A stretch of 64,000 nucleotides of DNA from Bicyclus anynana (GCF_947172395.1 NC_069084.1:1861107-1925106); one strand, 5' to 3'; shown: positions 1-11,649, counted from the first letter of the stretch. Made by a program: numbers and translations. Notes: generated by a model from the sequence alone, not told the origin.

Positions 1-1560
1 ATGACCAAGGCTTCCTCCTCATAGGATAGGGGATGTAGAGCTTAGACTACCTCTCTGTAACAATGCGGATAGGCGGGCAATCGGCAATCTGCATGCCTAC
101 GTAATCGACTTTCTTGGGACGCGTACAAAATATCAGTTTTTCGTTTTTAATAAGGCGCTGCGCTGGCCACCACGCTTTTCTTTCCTTATTGCGTATATAT
201 TTTTACAATATTTTCCTTAAAAGGTACGGTCTGAAATACCGTTGCGATGGTGTTTCCTGAATATATCTTGGATAAAATAAGGATGATGATAGTGAGCATC
301 TGCAAGACAAGAATTGGTGAGTTACAGATTACACATCACATCACATCTGTGACGATCTTAGCTGATGAGACTGTTAAATAAAAGCTGAGTAATTGCTCTT
401 TTTACATGTAACTATACTTTAAAAATCGGTATTATGAGATCTTAGAATGGATACCAAACCCTAGACAAGCCATACGGCTAAGATAATGACTTCATCACTG
501 AATCACGGAGATAAATATGTACGCATATTACTTTACAAGAGCCCTATGACTATTGAAACTTATTATACTATCAGGCATACCTTTTATATTATACAGAGAG
601 TAGGTACACAAGCAATTAGTGACTACTTCATTTTTCTCGCAGCTCATTAGGTAGGCTTTATGTAGCTTAGGATAAATTAGGACACTGAATTGTAGGCAGC
701 AAATGTGAAAGGATTTTTAAATTCTGCCAACGTTTAGCAGGGATTAAAAATTTAATTTTTGTACATTTGAGTTTCTACGTTGTTAGAGTAATTTTGTGAA
801 AATTGTGTCGAGTTTTCTTCTGGTTTGGTGAATTAGTTTCATGATATTAAAACATTTTGTTTGTTGGAAACTAAAAATAACGCTTCGTGTAATATCATGT
901 CATAATAAGTTATTCTTTTTATATTTTTCTACAAGCACAATAATTTTCTATTCTTCTAATATTGTGTGAGTAATGAATCAATTTCATAATTTAAGTGTTT
1001 GGGATTCTGAACAATAGAAAATTGTAATTTTAGAACGTCGAGTTACTGCTACATGGTATATTCTACGCTCTACGGAAAAGTTATATGTTATATTTTATTA
1101 TTTTCCGTGAAAAGCTAAAGATGTCCAGATGCGAGAAAAAACAGTTTTCGAATACGAAACCTGAGCTTCCTCAGGAGATGTTGAGTCAACAATATCGAGA
1201 CTGGCTGGCGTTGCTGCTAGAAGTCAATACTTTTGATTAGGAATATGACCGGCAGTTTCAAACCCATATAGGACCCTTAGTTATGAGCTTGGTCATGCAA
1301 CGCAGCAAAAACCATAAAATAAAAAAAATCTTGTCTTGTAGTCTAAATCATACTGCGGGTGGCGGCTAAGGTAGCAGAAGCTATGGTTCCTTACACTCTT
1401 CGACGGTTTCTGTTCGTCATAATCATTGATCCCGTCTCCTTTGAATCAAACTTTTTATTTTTCATGATAATATTCCGCAAAATAAAGCAAAATAAAAAAT
1501 ATATTACTGCTACTGAACTTATCAAAATGATAGTACTAGGATTACATAACATTGCAGCAG
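1..1560. other. Upstream intron or flank, no coding seen
   Basis: AT-rich sequence preceding the first visible Patj exon, and probably intron. No PDZ or L27 coding exon could be recognised. Around 1150-1200 there is a 'cctcaggagatgttga' block that recurs in the loop of the foldback element near 32865, so part of this stretch is repeat-derived. Confidence 0.5.
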
Positions 1561-1695
1561 GTGTTCGGCGAGTGGGCGCAGGTGGAGGTGGTGGAACTAG
1601 TGAACGATGGCTCGGGGCTGGCGTTCGGGATCGTCGGCGGGCGATCTTCGGGCGTCGTCGTCAAGAGCGTGCTGCCGGGAGGAGTGGCTGACAGG
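1561..1695 (+). CDS. Patj: Patj exon: first half of the first visible PDZ domain
   Basis: Translates in phase 0 to a PDZ N-terminal half: [16 protein letters not shown], then the carboxylate-binding loop, then [19 protein letters not shown] and VADR. This is the PATJ-type PDZ with the NDGSGLGFGI core. The loop reads G-L-A-F instead of the usual G-L-G-F. The acceptor is a tandem CAGCAG, so the exon may begin at 1558 or 1561, which adds or removes one Gln. The donor is gtatgt at 1696. It joins in phase 0 to the exon at 3336, where the domain continues with DGRLRSGDMLLRIG. Confidence 0.87.
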
Positions 1696-2586
1696 GTATG
1701 TAGTCCTAGTACTTAATATTAATAAATTATTGATTGATATTTAGGTAAACCTTCTATGGTCTAATGAATGAATGAAGGAAATTCATTATTTCATTCTTTC
1801 TTTAGAGGACAGGATTTAGAAGTATGTTTATGTAACGAGTAGTGGACTATTAAAATAGGCTGATCATGGAATATGAATCAATTTTCATATACGAATTGTA
1901 TTCTAATGGAGCGAAATATTATTTTTCTTTGGCTACCAGTATACTTATACCTACAGAGCAGATCTCTCGAGCCTCGTTAGTTCCCCGTAGTCGGTATGGA
2001 TGTAGATTGAAGCCGTTTCAACGCCGCAGTGTGATTTAATTGAATAAAGTGCATTCCCCACTTTTGAAGGCGGAAACCAACCTCCATTAAATTAATGAGA
2101 ATTGAATCATATCTGCAATATGCTGAGAGCTCCATTAACGGGGTGAAATTACCATATCTGCTTGATAGCTTTTAGGTTAGGTTTCAACCGGTACTACGGT
2201 GTACTGTGGTTTCATAAGATCCTTTACATTATGCGTTTTTATATATTGAAGTATTTTTTTTAATTAACCGATTTCAAAGGTAAGGTTCTTATTTTAATAT
2301 AATATATTTAAGCATATATTTTTTTTATTATTAAAACGCTTCTAAATATAAGTTAATAAATTCTGGCTGTGAATGACTTGGACGAAAGATGATTTACATT
2401 CAATGTCAGATTTACATTCAGCACTGTGGGTCATTTTTTGGCCGGGTATATGCCTCGAAGCGAATCTCCTTGTTCAGAGAAAGCACGGGGAAACTTTGTT
2501 TCCGTTAATCTGTCCGACTTTCTTTCGGGAGTTTCCTAAGCCAGCCTGTTTGTCTACTGCAAGAAGGTGCCCCGCGTTATTAGAGA

Positions 2587-2710
2587 CTAGCTGACTCCGC
2601 GCGGTTCATCCTCATGGTTCCCGTTTCCGTAGTTCCTGAGATTAGCGCGTTCAAACAAACAAACTCTTTACCTTTATAATATTAGTATAGATTATAATAT
2701 TAGTATAGAT
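2587..2710 (-). mobile_element. Helitron-like fragment, internally deleted (family H1)
   Basis: Has the CTAG-type terminus at 2587 and the 'ttataatattagtatagat' terminus of the abundant lepidopteran non-autonomous Helitron-like repeats. The middle is mostly missing, and the last 18 bp are duplicated at 2693-2710. No helicase or Rep coding is present. Confidence 0.6.
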
Positions 2711-2831
2711 ATACAATTGACCTGCGCTGGGGCAGTTTCCAATGCGGTCCATCATCTAGTTCTTATCGTAGCCAATGGTACCTGAACTTTCATCCACTTG
2801 CTGGAGCCACACTGAGGAAAAATTATTTCGT

Positions 2832-3335
2832 TCTGTTGTTGCTGCACATCGGAGCGGTGTGCGTGGTGGGAGCAATGGCTTTTTACATACTCCGACGATT
2901 TCTGGTCGTCATCATCATTGGTGCTTCTTTGAGGCAAACATTTATTTTTCATAATAAACTACTGCAAAATAAAGCATTCTAAATGATACATATTTGCTGA
3001 ACTACTCAAAATGAGAGTACCAGGATATCATAACATTGCAGCAGGTGTATGGCTCGGGGCTGGCGTTCGGGATCGTCGGCGGGCGATCTTTGGACGTTGT
3101 CGTCTTTGAAACTACGTTCTGTTCTGTTGTGTCAGGATGGGCGTCTGCGTAGCAGAGACATGCTGCTGCGCATCGGAACGGTGTGCGTGGTGGGAGCTAT
3201 GATTTTTTACATACTCCAACAGTTTCTGGTCGTGAGAGTACCAGGATTTCATAACATTGCAGCAGGTTTATGGCTCGGGGCTGGCGTTCGGGGTTGTCGT
3301 CTCAGAAACCACGTTCAACTGTTCTGTTGTCTCAG
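2832..3335 (+). pseudogene. Decayed tandem copies of the first two PDZ exons and their intron flanks
   Basis: Four exon fragments are recognisable: a piece of the 3336-3500 exon at about 2838-2871, a piece of the 1561-1695 exon at 3049-3104, another copy of the second exon with its own acceptor at 3136-3195, and another first-exon piece at 3269-3301. Each first-exon piece is preceded by the same intron tail ('cataacattgcagcagg') that precedes the real exon. The copies lack about 42 nt at the 5' side of the first exon and are truncated at their 3' ends, so they cannot rebuild a PDZ fold. They lie in the intron between the two real exons they copy. Confidence 0.8.
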
Positions 3336-3500
3336 GATGGGCGCCTGCGTAGTGGAGACATGCTGCTGCGCATCGGGGCGGTGTGCGTGGTGGGCATGTG
3401 CGCGCGGCAGGCGGCGGCCGTGCTGCGGCAGTGCGGCGCGTGCGTGCGCTTGCTGGTGGCGCGGCCGGCGCACAGTAACGTGCTGCAGCCCAAGCTACAG
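3336..3500 (+). CDS. Patj: Patj exon: second half of the first visible PDZ domain
   Basis: Acceptor 'gttgtctcag' and donor gtattg, 55 codons, phase 0 on both sides. Encodes DGRLRSGDMLLRIG, the beta-strand and alpha-B helix with the RQAAAVLRQCGACVR motif, then LLVARP and a short linker. It completes the PDZ started at 1561. GC content is very high (runs of gcggcggccgtgctgcgg) against AT-rich intron flanks. Fragments of this same exon lie just upstream at 2838-2871 and 3136-3195. Confidence 0.88.
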
Positions 3501-3528
3501 GTATTGTGCACTTGGTAGTGTTTATTCT

Positions 3529-3712
3529 TTACAAGTTAGACTACAATCTCACCTAAGTGATGATGCAATCTTATATGGAAGCGGACTAACTTCTTGGGAG
3601 TAGGATGAAATCCACACCCCTTTCGGTTTCTACACGACATCGTACTGTAATGCTAAATCGCATGGCGGTACGTCTTTGCCGGTAGGGTAGTAACTACGGC
3701 CGATGCCTACCA
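3529..3712 (-). mobile_element. tRNA-derived SINE, family C, fragment
   Basis: Reverse orientation of the SINE whose fullest copy is at 58383-58655. It shares the blocks 'acccctttcggtttctaca', 'gacatcgtac' and 'ggcggtacgtctttgccgg'. The tRNA-like head is not preserved. Confidence 0.75.
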
Positions 3713-5129
3713 CTAAATTAGGCCTAAGCCTATTTAGAAATTATGAAACCCTAAACTGACCCGAGCTGGATATTGAACCGTCTATGCCAGAGATGGGGTC
3801 GGTGATTATTGCAAGCAGATCGCTGTGTCTCGATCTGAAGGGAAGTTGCCGGTGTAATTACATACATATGACGTTTTATCAAAGCCTCTGGTTGATGGGC
3901 AAAGAGCAGCAAATTATTTATTGGGAGCAGAACAACCTCACAGCTCAGCTCAATATATCTGCATACTGTGAATTTGCATTGCTGAAAGCGCCTACAGCTC
4001 GATCACTTTAAGTAGACGTGTAAACAAAATTAGGTTTGCAGAAAAGCGCATCTTAACGTCGACTAAAGCTGAAGGGATTCATTGGTAAAACATCTTTATA
4101 TAGTCTGTGAAAAATTGTCTCCAAAATATTTCACCACGGTTTGTTGCCGCGGTTGGTGACAGGGCAGGCTTATTTTATGCGCGAAGGATTTGCGTGGTTG
4201 CTCAACCCGGAAATGCCAGTAATATTGTGATCCTTTCACTCAGGCATGATTTGTATAGCTATTAGAAGTTAACTTAAGTTTCTTACTGTATTCTTTTTCA
4301 ATAAAAAAATTGTATTAACATTGTTGAAATGGATAAAGTAAAGTAATTTCGGTAGCTCAATTTTCTTTAAATACAGCATTCGTTCTCGCAATTTATAACT
4401 GTGACAAATATTTCCTAGTGGTTTGAAGCACAGATAATATATCTCGTATTGGCAAGCCGCCATCTTAGTTCGTCGACAGGCAACGTGCAAGTTATTGTGC
4501 CCCGATATGTGTCTTCCTGCCAACTTAGTTCAAGTGTCTAATAAAGTTTCCATGGTTCTTTCAGCAAGGTCTGTTTCAGAAACGTAATAAATCTATTTAA
4601 AAACTAGCGGATGCCCGCGATTCGTCCGGTTCCGGTTTGTTCTTGATACTGCCTTAATACGGCCCTACCGCAAAATTCATTCGTCTACTAAATATAAACT
4701 ACCTCCCTGCCAAATTTTATCTTTGTACATTTTGGATATAATGCGATGACCTTTCGCTTTTATATAATTATTTAGATTAAGGGGTTTTTAAAGTAACAAT
4801 TTCTTAAATTGTTACTTTAAAAACCAAAAAAGTTATTCAATTAACTTAAGTGCTTGTAAATTTAGATTCTTTAGATCGCAACACTGTAAGTAATAACAAC
4901 TCAATAAAAATCGCGGTTTTACTTCCCCGGACAACTTCTATCATAAAACTCCACTACTACTACTTATCACCAACTCATTAATCCGGCCCTGTCACAGAAT
5001 CCGTTCTTATCATAAGTCTACTAACTATAAACTACCTCCCTGCCAAATTTTATCTTTGTATATCAAGCGGTTTTCGATATTTCCTGATAATTTTTTGCTA
5101 TGAAATTATTAGAGGAAGAAGTAATCACA
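3713..5129. other. Intron with no gene, scattered repeat ends
   Basis: Holds a short Helitron-like end at about 4602-4640 (ctagcgg...cccgcgattcgtccg), two copies of a 'ctacctccctgccaaattttatctttgta' type block near 4690 and 5035, and the perfect hairpin at 4783-4825. No coding exon recognised. Confidence 0.5.
4783..4825. repeat. Perfect 20-bp inverted repeat with 3-nt loop
   Basis: Arm 4783-4802 (ggtttttaaagtaacaattt) is the exact reverse complement of 4806-4825, with loop ctt. It is deep inside an intron. Confidence 0.9.
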
Positions 5130-5350
5130 CAAATATTGTAAAGGCGAAAGTTTGTGTGTAAGTGTGTGTGTATGTTTGTTTCTTCTTTGCGCTGCGGCTA
5201 CTGAAGCGATTTGGCTGAAATTTGGAATGAAAATAGATTTTACTCTGGATTAACACATAGGCTACTTTTCACCCTACAAAAATCCATGGTTCCCGTAGGA
5301 TTTGTGTAAAACTGAATTCCACGCGAACGATGTCGCGGGCGTCCGCTAGT
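5130..5350 (+). mobile_element. Helitron-like element (family H2)
   Basis: Runs from 'aaaggcgaaagtttgtgtgt' to a 'cgcgggcgtccgctagt' terminus. It contains the family blocks 'gaagcgatttggctgaaatt' and 'aaatccatggttcccg'. Non-autonomous, with no ORF. Confidence 0.7.
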
Positions 5351-5460
5351 TCAATAATAAGTTCAAAAACCATATTTATTACAATATTTCATTTTCAACC
5401 CCTAGTATCAAATCCAAAGGAAAATGGTTCGGGAATAAAAGAACTATAATAATTATAATA

Positions 5461-5657
5461 GCTAGTAATGCCGCGTGGTTTCACTCGCGTGGTTCCCGTT
5501 CCCGTAGGAATACGGGAATATTATATAGCTTATAGCCTTCCTCGATAAATGGGCTATCTAACACTGAAGGAATTTATCAAATCGGACCAGTAGTTCCTGA
5601 GATTAGCGCGTTCAATCAAACAAACAAACTCTTCAGCTTTATAATATAAGTATAGAT
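5461..5657 (-). mobile_element. Helitron-like element (family H1)
   Basis: Near full-length copy from 'gctagtaatgccgcg' to 'ataagtatagat', with the shared middle 'cctcgataaatgggctatct' and 'ctgagattagcgcgttca'. The same family occurs at 2587, 13392, 15268, 23303 and 54127. Confidence 0.75.
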
Positions 5658-6127
5658 GTGTCTACTAGTGGGAATGAGCCTTTATTTTAAATTCGAGATC
5701 GCGTAGAGTTTCGCAAAGCTCCAGGTTGGAATGTTTTTCTCGCAGGGGCGGTAAAGCAAATAGCGAGAAATTAAAGGGTAAAACTTTGTCTTGCTGGTTT
5801 AATTCCTCCCCAAAGTGCAGGCAAGCATCACATAGATACACGGGAATGGGAGTTGTAAATTAAATTTTATATTAAGTTGTAAATTGTAAATTACCCAAGG
5901 GTCCTTTTTGTAACTATTAAATTACATTTAATAATATAGTGAAGCTTTTTAGGAACGAAGTCATCAGCAGCTTACAGTAGAAACTGTCAGAAATCGTCAC
6001 ATAACGCAAAAATGTCAAGCTTGGATAAGGTATTAGGATTTAGGTATACTTACACGCTCTACAATATTTAAAATACATATAATATTTTACTGATTTTATA
6101 TTTTTAAATTAAATAATAATAAGTATC

Positions 6128-6402
6128 TCCCTGACATAGCTCAGCGAGTCGCGAAGCTGAAGTGACAATGGGCATGCCATAGTTCGAAGAGCTGATGGAC
6201 TTTGGGGTCCCAAGGTGCTGGAATGGCGACCCCGCGCCGGAAAGCGCAGTGTTGGTCGACCCCCCGCTAGGTGGACCGAAGACATCAAGCGGGTTGCAGG
6301 GAGCCGCTGGATGCTGGCGGCTCGAGACCGTTTTGTTTGTCATAAATCCATGCAAGAGGCCTATGTCCAGCAGTGGACGTCCATCGGCTGATAATGATGA
6401 TG
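6128..6402 (+). mobile_element. 5'-truncated RTE LINE tail
   Basis: Matches the last ~240 nt of the intact RTE at 38620-41863, from the 'gacatagctcagcgagtcgc' region to 'ccatcggctgataatgatgatg'. Frame-disrupting changes are visible, and it ends in the family's ATG tail. Confidence 0.85.
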
Positions 6403-6979
6403 TACCTACCACACCGTACCACCCACAAACTAAGGTTTACGCGGAAAAATCGCATACATCCACTAGGGTTGTAATTTTATTAATTAATAAATGAAGATAC
6501 ATTAATTTTATTGCGGCAGTTTTAAAATATAAAATCCCTACATTTCATGCCACAATTAAAAGTAGCGTCGGGGTTAACGGTTTTATAGGGGTCACCGCAT
6601 TTATTAAATAATTTCATTATCCATGCTTTTTAAATAATGGCTGACTTTGGTTTCGCGAAATAAGTAGGTAAATTCATGGTAAATTGGTTATTTATATTAA
6701 AAAAATTAACTTTTACTAAAAACTAACATTTAATTAATAGATTACGAAACTGTAGCATAATGTCATTCTTATTTCCGTTTAACACTTATACGTTAGTATA
6801 AAATATCCTTGAATTTCCGTCATAAGATTTTCGCAGAGAGAAAAAAGGTTCTTTGTCTTATGGACTTTGTGTTAGTTTTTCACGTTCTAGATCATTATAA
6901 AGTCCAATAACATAATCCAGATCAATTTCGTAATTTTTACAGGTAATAATTTTCTTTCCTTAGTTTTTTCTTAAATATT

Positions 6980-7170
6980 ATTGGGGTCCCAAGGTGCTGG
7001 AATGGCGACCCTGCGCCGGAAAACTCAGTGTTAGTCGACCTCCTACTAGGTGAATATCAAACGGGTTGCAGGGAGCCGCTGGACGTTGGCGGCTCGAAAC
7101 CGTTTTGTTTGGAAGTCCATGCAAGAGGCCTATGTCCTGCAGTGGACGTCCATCGGCTAATAATGATGGT
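6980..7170 (+). mobile_element. 5'-truncated RTE LINE tail
   Basis: Shorter tail copy beginning 'ttggggtcccaaggtgctgg' and ending 'ccatcggctaataatgatgg'. It has an internal deletion relative to the intact element at 38620-41863. Confidence 0.85.
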
Positions 7171-7792
7171 TATAATAATATGATTTTGCATTGCTGATTT
7201 ATTTTAGTGTTCCACACCAACGCGCCTGGTACACCTCACCTACTTCCATCTTACCAAATCCAAGTTGCCCTCAGAAAGAACAAAGACAATACAATAAAAC
7301 AACCAGCCGGCTAACACATTACCGGCGCACAAAGCGACCAATATCCGGATAATGCCAGTTTACCTGTCACGACGGAAACTGCGCCGCGCCAATTACTCGC
7401 CCCCGATCGAATACAGCCTTTAAAGTTACATCGGGGTGCGTTTCCACTACAAAGACGTCCAAATCTAAAGCCAATCAAATTGCCCGTAGATAACGTGATG
7501 AAATTATCACGCCATTTTGATAGCTATCTGATTGGTCGTTTAGATGAAGGGCCAGCTTCATCATCTTCTCATAATAAGTCTAATAGTGCAGGGGTTGAAG
7601 GAAGTTGAGTGCAAAATGTGAAGCTTTTCTGTTCAACAATTTATGATCAAAACATTATTGTAAAAAATCACTAACACGCCTTAACAAAGTGATGGCAAGA
7701 ACGTTGCTCAACAAAGACTTAAACACTGATCATTCATACCATCGCTGTCAACTACATAAAATAAATAATTTTTTACTAGTATATATTGAAAT

Positions 7793-7905
7793 CGAAAGGG
7801 GTGTTCGTCCTCCTCCTAACAAGTTAGCCCACTTCCATCTTAAATTGCATCATCACTCACCATCAGGTGAGACTGTAGTCAAGGACTGACTTGTAAAAAA
7901 TAAAA
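7793..7905 (+). mobile_element. SINE family C, 3' fragment
   Basis: Contains 'gaaaggggtgttcgtcctcc', 'aacaagttagcccacttcca' and the A-rich end typical of the family. It lies about 100 bp upstream of the Patj exon at 8009. Confidence 0.75.
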
Positions 7906-8008
7906 AAAAATTTAAAAAAAATTAATATTATGAATGTTAATACAACTTGTGCTCGAGGAACTCGTAACATTAGATGGTTGAAGCTAAAACTCGATTTTTT
8001 TTCTACAG

Positions 8009-8179
8009 TCGCTGGGTGCATCTCAAGCACCGATCGTGCCGTCGCGCTTGCTTGCTGACCCGATCGAGCTGGAGCGGGGCTTGGCTGAGGCGGGGCACGA
8101 TGGGTTCGGTGCGCTGTGTGAGGACACCACGCCTCCGTCGCCGCCACCTACTATCATCGAGGAGAGGTTACATCATAGG
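8009..8179 (+). CDS. Patj: Patj exon: linker after the first visible PDZ
   Basis: Acceptor 'ttttctacag' and donor gtgagt, 57 codons, phase 0 at both ends. Encodes SLGASQAPIVPSRLLADP, then an ELERGLAEAG segment and a proline-rich stretch (PPSPPPTIIEERLHH). The APIVP...LLADPIELE block resembles the segment that follows this PDZ in PATJ proteins. The rest is low-complexity linker. Confidence 0.82.
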
Positions 8180-8611
8180 GTGAGTTTTTTTTTAAATGCA
8201 CGCACGAAAAAATGTCCTCCTCCTGAGGAGGTTGAAATAAATAATACCAAGAGACCTACTTGTATAAATGTAATAAAATCACCTTACAATTTGTTCTTTT
8301 GAAAGATATAACCAGAAATCTAGGAAATAGCGGAGTTCTCAAATAATTTTGATTTTACCTTCTAGGTATTATTTGATGGTACTCAATACACAATAACCTC
8401 TATATAGAGTCATAAATACAATTTATTATTAATTATGACAGGAAAATCAACCCGAATTCATTGTATTTGTTTTGAGACTAACATTATGTTTTTTTTTCAT
8501 TTTATTACCTTTTTTGTCTGGGGCAAATGATGTATGTAAAGTGAGCCATACCCTTTTCATCATTTATCGTTCATAACCCGACTTTACAGACAATCATTTT
8601 TTTTTCATTAT

Positions 8612-8732
8612 GACGCAATATTCGCATTCCTCACCAATTAGTCGGAAAAACTGTGTTAGGAGTGAAAATGACAATAGTCCGTACAGGGCTCGAACCGATG
8701 ACCTATCAGGTGAGGTCCCTTACCGTGGCTTC
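8612..8732 (-). mobile_element. tRNA-derived SINE, family D, degenerate
   Basis: On the minus strand a B-box-like 'ggttcgagccctgtacgg' is followed by family blocks shared with 13627, 17304, 22686 and 34592 (such as 'caattagtcggaaaaactg'). Confidence 0.6.
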
Positions 8733-9692
8733 ATTTTTAAACCCAGTTTTTAGCAAATATTATTGTACTTTGATATATAGTACCGACTTGTCATAACTTG
8801 CTTACTAAGATTGAAATTAAATATACTGTATTATACCAGAACATATACGAATATATACAAAATATATAAAATATAAAACATAGCGTGTGTTTTTAAATAA
8901 TAGAGAAAGAGGAAATAAATGGTCCCTATTTTATGAAAACTGAAAGTTTGATGATTCAGGGTCAATATACTTTTGTTACCCACAAGTGCTTTTATTAGAG
9001 CTGCCATGACCCAAACTCTCGCTGACAAACTTTCACTTTCAGCTTTCATTCAATTTCAATGAGACCATTTTGATTAGTGAATAAATAAAACATAAAATAA
9101 ATGAATTAAACGTAATATCAATACACATAATACATGGCGAATTGGTGTATTTAAAATGGGGCACGCTAACTTTTTTCCCCTTTCAAAATTTTAAATAAAT
9201 TGGCCACTCTTATGAGACATAAAGTAAAATAAAGTATACCAAAGAATACTTACATATTTATATCTCAAATCGTCTTGATGTTTTAAGATGTACCTATTAA
9301 TGGTCATTCGATTCAACGTAGGTTGACATTCTAAAATAAAACTAATAAAAATGGGCCACGCTAACTTTTTGCCCCGCAACATGTCTCTAGTGTGCAATCT
9401 CCAACAACCTCTCAGCAATTAGTTCACACGGTGCTCTTTCATATAACGAAAAGCGAAATTTTCCTCGCTAATTTCTGCCTGTTTGACTTCGTCGTGCGAA
9501 ACTTTTGAGCTTTTTATCCCTCGTCGCTAAATGAGGAATGGTCTTTTGCAACATCTTTTTTATTTGTTTACTTTGATCATTGACATCCCTATTAAAACTT
9601 TGACTTTGCTTTCTCAAATAACTCGATATTCATGTTTACTTCACCAAAGGTTACACGTTGAAAGAGCGAAAGTATAATTTATGTAAGGATTT

Positions 9693-9993
9693 ATCATTAT
9701 CATCATTTCACCCATAATCGGCTCACTGCTGAGCTCGAGTCTCCTCTCAGAATGAGAGGGGTTAGGCCAATAGTCCATCACGCTAAAACAATGCGGATTG
9801 GCAGACTTTACACACGCAGAGAATTAAGAAAATTCTCTGGTATGCAGGTTTCCTCACGATGTTTTCCTTTACCGTTTGAGACACGTAAATGCACACAACA
9901 GAAACGTTGGAGGTGCATGCCCCGGACCGGATTCGAACCCACACCCTCCGGAATCGGAGGCAGAGGTCATATCCACTGGGCTATCACGGCTCT
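9693..9993 (-). mobile_element. tRNA-derived SINE, family A, nearly complete
   Basis: Read on the minus strand it opens with a tRNA-like head: A-box-like 'tgatagcccagtgg' and B-box-like 'ggttcgaatcc'. A conserved body follows, and it ends in a short (ATG)n-type tail. About eleven copies or fragments of this family occur in the window. Confidence 0.85.
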
Positions 9994-10611
9994 GGATAAG
10001 AATTTATAAAGTGTTAATATTATTCAGTATCGTAAAATACTTGTTAGTTTGACTTACCTACCTTATTATTTTTAAATTCCGACACATTTAGATAGATAAG
10101 GTTGAAATAATATTACCATAACATACAGGTTCATACATGACATATATGACACATGTACATACATGACAGCATCTGTTATGCTTATAATTATAATATTGTT
10201 TACCCAAGTATACCTAAGTACTAACCTAGTTGGGATATATTTTGAAAACTTAGTTTTATAGTTTTCTTCATTTCTTGTCTTTCAGCTTATAAAATACATA
10301 ACAAATGTGCATTAAAGTAAAAATGATTTGCATTATTTAGTTATTTACAAAATCATAATAATTTTTTTCGGGCCGGTGCCATTCATTTATTCCATGTAAT
10401 TTAGAAATAACAAAGTACGATTATGACGATTTCCATTCGAATATCTACTATGTTCTAAAACTTTCAGGAAACATTCTCAATTTTTATAGGTAGATACCGC
10501 AATTATCCACAAAAAAAATCTATACTCATAGTGATATACCTATATATTTTAAGTTCTTTACGTTATCAAATTGGAAATACACAGTTCTCTAAAATACAGA
10601 ACAGTAACCGA

Positions 10612-10726
10612 TACAATAGCTCAACGACTTGCGAAACTAACGTAGTTACAACAGCACAAAGCCAATAGCTTGAAGGATCACTGAACATTGGGCTCCCAAG
10701 GCGCTGCAATGGCAGCACTAATCGGT
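10612..10726 (+). mobile_element. Very degenerate RTE tail fragment
   Basis: Aligns by eye to 41578-41690 of the intact RTE ('atagctcaacgacttgcgaa', 'gggctcccaaggcgctgc'), with many substitutions. An old copy. Confidence 0.65.
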
Positions 10727-11337
10727 TTAGTATCTATAGACGATTTTAGCTAGCTCTCTGTTGGATTTAATATCCACTAATCCTATCAAATAGTAGTAGT
10801 TAGATACTATAACGTAATAAAAATGATATATGGTTTTTAACAACATTCAATTCAATTCAAAGCCTTTTTTAACAACATTCACTTCAATTCAAAGCCTTAT
10901 TACATTATTTCAACAGTAACTATATAAAATTTATTTTTCTGTGCTATGTATTCTGTGCAATTTAGTAAATCAGTATGTTAGTAAGGACCTTGGTCGTAAG
11001 ACTATTGGATTTCAACGCTATTAAAAGTGTTTAACACCATAATAACATGCAATTAATTCCATTATATTTACTAGTATTTATTAGTATGTTCACTCTTAAT
11101 TCCGAAAATGAAGACTACAAGTATGCGTTATTTTGCAAATATTTGTTATGAACAGTAAATAATTGATTAATTAATTTTTGAAATATCAAAAAATCCAGAC
11201 AGTTATTTCCACCCAAATCTTAGAGATTTAAATAGCGTTGCCACAGATCATAAAGCGCTTAAGCTACGCTTAAGGGCGTTGTGTATCGTGGTGTATTTAA
11301 GTAAATTTAATTCCGAAATCATAGCATTTTTACTATT

Positions 11338-11490
11338 CAATATTTTGGTCTTTATTATCAACCAATTAGAAACATCAAATCAATTGACAAAAAATTTACT
11401 TACTGTGTAATATCCATCAGTAAGCACCGGATGAAATTTTTACATAGAATTTCGATTTCATATGTGTTAACTAACATACGTCAATCATAG
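11338..11490 (+). repeat. Interspersed repeat family G
   Basis: Shares long blocks with 21714-21910 and, inverted, with 46010-46120 and 59590-60015: 'actgtgtaatatcca', 'catagaatttcgatttca', 'tttattatcaacc'. Class unknown. It ends about 40 bp before the Patj exon at 11528. Confidence 0.65.
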
Positions 11491-11527
11491 TGGTGAGATC
11501 TTGTCATAATGATGAATGTTCCCACAG

Positions 11528-11634
11528 CCGGTCGCGTCCATAGTGGCAGTGGTGCCACGTGGGGCGCTCGCGCCGGCGCCGAAGCCTCCGCCCCTATTCA
11601 TCACCACCAGCGAGCCCCAGCCTCCGCCTCTTAG
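11528..11634 (+). CDS. Patj: Patj exon: proline-rich linker
   Basis: Acceptor 'gttcccacag' and donor gtaagc, 107 nt, phase 0 in and phase 2 out. Encodes PVASIVAVVPRGALAPAPKP and a further proline-rich stretch ending PQPPPL. There is no domain. It is assigned by its splice phases, which fit the exons at 8009 and 15584, and by its GC-rich codon use. Confidence 0.72.
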
Positions 11635-11649
11635 GTAAGCTATTGAATT

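Noticed and set aside
3049..3603. 184-codon ORF
   Set aside because: It is in the wrong frame across decayed PDZ exon copies and the real exon. The GC-rich duplicated sequence keeps it open by chance.
9905..9990. tRNA gene
   Set aside because: The cloverleaf-like A and B boxes belong to SINE heads. Acceptor stem pairing is lost and they are fused to the SINE body.
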